Positions 61,981 through 64,000 of a stretch of 64,000 bases of DNA are shown in pieces (within the stretch, counting starts at the first letter, position 1; every line of letters starts with the position of its first letter). The stretch is from NCBI RefSeq assembly GCF_051014685.1, contig NW_027478395.1:806001-870000 (forward strand). Direction: 5' to 3'. The notes below the pieces were generated by a model. That model saw nothing but the letters and a program-made list of their open reading frames with translations. It made no database searches and was not told the DNA's origin. Source of the stretch: Ptiloglossa arizonensis. Taxonomy: Eukaryota > Arthropoda > Insecta > Hymenoptera > Colletidae. The translations under genes and the position numbers were made by a program.

Positions 61981-64000
61981 CTTAACCAGAATGGCCTAGG
62001 GGAAAAACACGCATACCGTTGTAATCGGGCGAGTTTCTACTTTCAGATGCAATAGGAATTTTTGAGTTAGGTCAATCCGTTCGCGAGATATGAGAGTTTG
62101 AAGCTAAGCAATGGTTGGCAAGACAACAAATTTTTCATAATTCTGCTGCTCCAATCGCTTAACCAGAATGGCCTAGGGGGAAAATACACGTACCGTTGTA
62201 ATCGGGCGAGTTTCTACTTTCAGATGCATAAGGAATTTTTGGGTTAGGTCAATCCGTTCGCCAGATATGGGAGTTTGAAGCCAAGAAATGGTTGAGAAGG
62301 CAAAAAATTTTTCGCAATTCTGCTGCTCCAAACGCTTAACCAGAATGGCCTAGGGAAAAAATACACATACCGTTGTAATCGGGCGAGTTTCTACTTTCAA
62401 ATGCAATAGGAATTTTTGGGTTAGGTCAATCCGTTCGCGAGATATGAGAGTTTGAAGCTATGAAATGGTTGAGAAGACAACAAATTTTTCGCAAATCTGC
62501 TGCTCCAAACGCTTAACCAGAATGGCCTAGGGGAAAAACACGCATACCGTTGTAATCGGGCGAGTTTCTACTTTCAGACGCAACTGGAATTTTTGGGTTA
62601 GGTCAATCCGTTCGCGAGATATGGGAGTTTGAAGCCAGGAAATGGTTGAGAAGGCAAAAAATTTTTCGCAATTCTGCTGCTCCATACGCTTAACCAGAAT
62701 GGCCTAGGGAAAAAATACACATACCGTTGTAATCGGGCGAGTTTCTACTTTCAGACGGAGCAGGGATTTTTGGGTTTGGTCAATCCGTTCGCGAGATATG
62801 GGTGTTTGAAGGCAAGAAATGGTTGAGAAGGCAAAAAATTTATCGCAATTCTGCTGCTCCAAACGCTTAACCGGAATGCCCTAGGGATAAAATACACATA
62901 CCGTTGTAATCGGGCCAGTTTCTACTTTCAGATGCAATAGGAATTTTTGGGTTAGGTCAATCCGTTCGCGAGATATGGGAGTTTGAAGCCAAGAAATGGT
63001 TGAGAAGGCAAAAAATTTTTCGCAATTCTGCTGCTCCAAACGCTTAACCAGAATGGCCTAGGGAAAAAATACACATACCGTTGTAATCGGGCGAGTTTCT
63101 ACTTTCAAATGCAATAGGAATTTTTGGGTTAGGTCAATCCGTTCGCGAGATATGAGAGTTTGAAGCTATGAAATGGTTGAGAAGACAACAAATTTTTCGC
63201 AAATCTGCTGCTCCAAACGCTTAACCAGAATGGCCTAGGGGAAAAACACGCATACCGTTGTAATCGGGCGAGTTTCTACTTTCAGACGCAACTGGAATTT
63301 TTGGGTTAGGTCAATCCGTTCGCGAGATATGGGAGTTTGAAGCCAGGAAATGGTTGAGAAGGCAAAAAATTTTTCGCAATTCTGCTGCTCCATACGCTTA
63401 ACCAGAATGGCCTAGGGAAAAAATACACATACCGTTGTAATCGGGCGAGTTTCTACTTTCAGACGGAGCAGGGATTTTTGGGTTTGGTCAATCCGTTCGC
63501 GAGATATGGGAGTTTGAAGGCAAGAAATGGTTGAGAAGGCAAAAAATTTATCGCAATTCTGCTGCTCCAAACGCTTAACCGGAATGCCCTAGGGATAAAA
63601 TACACATACCGTTGTAATCGGGCCAGTTTCTACTTTCAGATGCAATAGGAATTTTTGGGTTAGGTCAATCCGTTCGCGAGATATGGGAGTTTGAAGCCAA
63701 GAAATGGTTGAGAAGGCAAAAAATTTTTCGCAATTCTGCTGCTCCAAACGCTTAACCAGAATGGCCTAGGGAAAAAATACACATACCGTTGTAATCGGGC
63801 GAGTTTCTTCTTTCAAATGCAATAGGAATTTTTGGGTTAGGTCAATCCGTTCGCGAGATATGAGAGTTTGAAGCTAAGAAATGGTTGACAAGACAACAAA
63901 TTTTTCATAATTCTGCTGCTCCAATCGCTTAACCAGAATGGCCTAGGGAAAAAATACGCATACCGTTGTAATCGGGCGAGTTTCTACTTTCAGACGGAGC
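61981..64000 (+). repeat. 20-mer higher-order repeat, copy 2 part, running off the window
   Basis: Matches 58441-60460 with one difference, at 62180. The match is still perfect at the last base of the window, so the true repeat is longer than can be seen here and the second 3540-bp unit is cut by the window edge. The inner 708-bp duplication is copied as well (GACGGAGCAGGG near 62754 and 63462), which shows that the 4-mer duplication came before the 20-mer duplication. No gene is seen. Confidence 0.93.

Larger units (their letters stand above)
1..64000 (+). repeat. 177-bp satellite DNA array spanning the whole window
   Basis: The same monomer can be followed from the first base to the last, always in one orientation, with no spacer and no insertion. 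Unit starts (the GGTTGAG motif) fall at 1, 178, 354, 531, 708, 885 and 1061, giving 177, 176, 177, 177, 177 and 176 bp; the period stays 177 bp to the end, so there are about 361 copies. Landmarks in each unit are the A6T5 tract (unit bases 13-23), CTGCTGCTCC (31-40), CCTAGG (60-65), an A6 run (67-72), TACCGTTGTAATCGG, GGAATTTTTGGG and GTTCGCGAGATATGGGA (144-160). Both array ends lie outside the window. Known biology: arrays like this form centromeric or pericentromeric heterochromatin in eukaryotes. The centromere role is inferred from period, length and homogeneity; a subtelomeric or interstitial block is the alternative. I do not recognise the family. Confidence 0.98.

Noticed and set aside
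1..64000. CRISPR array or other spaced direct repeats
   Set aside because: The repeats adjoin with no variable spacers, and the 177-bp unit is far too long; variation is spread over the whole unit.
1..64000. Transposon-derived tandem repeat (LTR or TIR ends)
   Set aside because: I see no terminal inverted repeats, target-site duplications, primer-binding sites or polymerase coding, and no boundary other than head-to-tail monomer joins.

Overview
This window is one uninterrupted satellite-DNA array. From base 1 to base 64000 the sequence is a head-to-tail, same-orientation tandem repeat of a monomer of about 177 bp, roughly 361 copies, with a few 176-bp and 178-bp length variants. I see no unique DNA, no gene, no RNA gene, no transposon insertion and no strand switch. 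The consensus monomer is about 42% GC and carries eight CpGs. It contains an A6T5 tract, an AvrII-type CCTAGG core, an NruI-type TCGCGA core, and a 17-bp element that differs from the CENP-B box core at one fixed position.

A gene-free satellite of nucleosome-like period over more than 64 kb means a eukaryotic nuclear genome, almost certainly centromeric or pericentromeric heterochromatin. The general look (reverse strand reading TCTCGCGAACGG, about 177 bp) reminds me of flowering-plant satellites, but I do not recognise the family and cannot name the organism.

Layout: monomers are not randomly mixed but arranged in nested multi-monomer blocks (higher-order repeats, HORs) that differ along the window. 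1-2896: 6- and 7-mer direct repeats of left-end monomer types. 2897-8558: two tandem copies of a 16-mer (2831 bp). 8561-14220: a 15-mer followed by its 17-mer derivative. 14221-22220: a 3- to 8-mer mosaic in which new monomer types appear. 22221-30880: a mosaic with 5-, 6- and 7-mer direct repeats. 30881-34491: a 6-mer HOR grouped into 12-mers. 34492-41923: two tandem copies of a 21-mer (3716 bp) with two differences seen. 41924-45949: 9-mer and 4-mer repeats. 45950-52730: 12- and 15-mer repeats. 52731-55494: runs of one monomer type and an 8-mer. 55495-58440: a 12/13-mer. 58441-64000: a 20-mer (3540 bp) repeated with a single difference over 2020 bp and running off the window end.

The biology on show is array evolution: repeated unequal exchange or segmental amplification at several scales, with the outermost duplications so recent that they have hardly diverged. 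All the open reading frames of 65-111 codons are by-products of the period being 3 x 59 bases; none looks like a gene.
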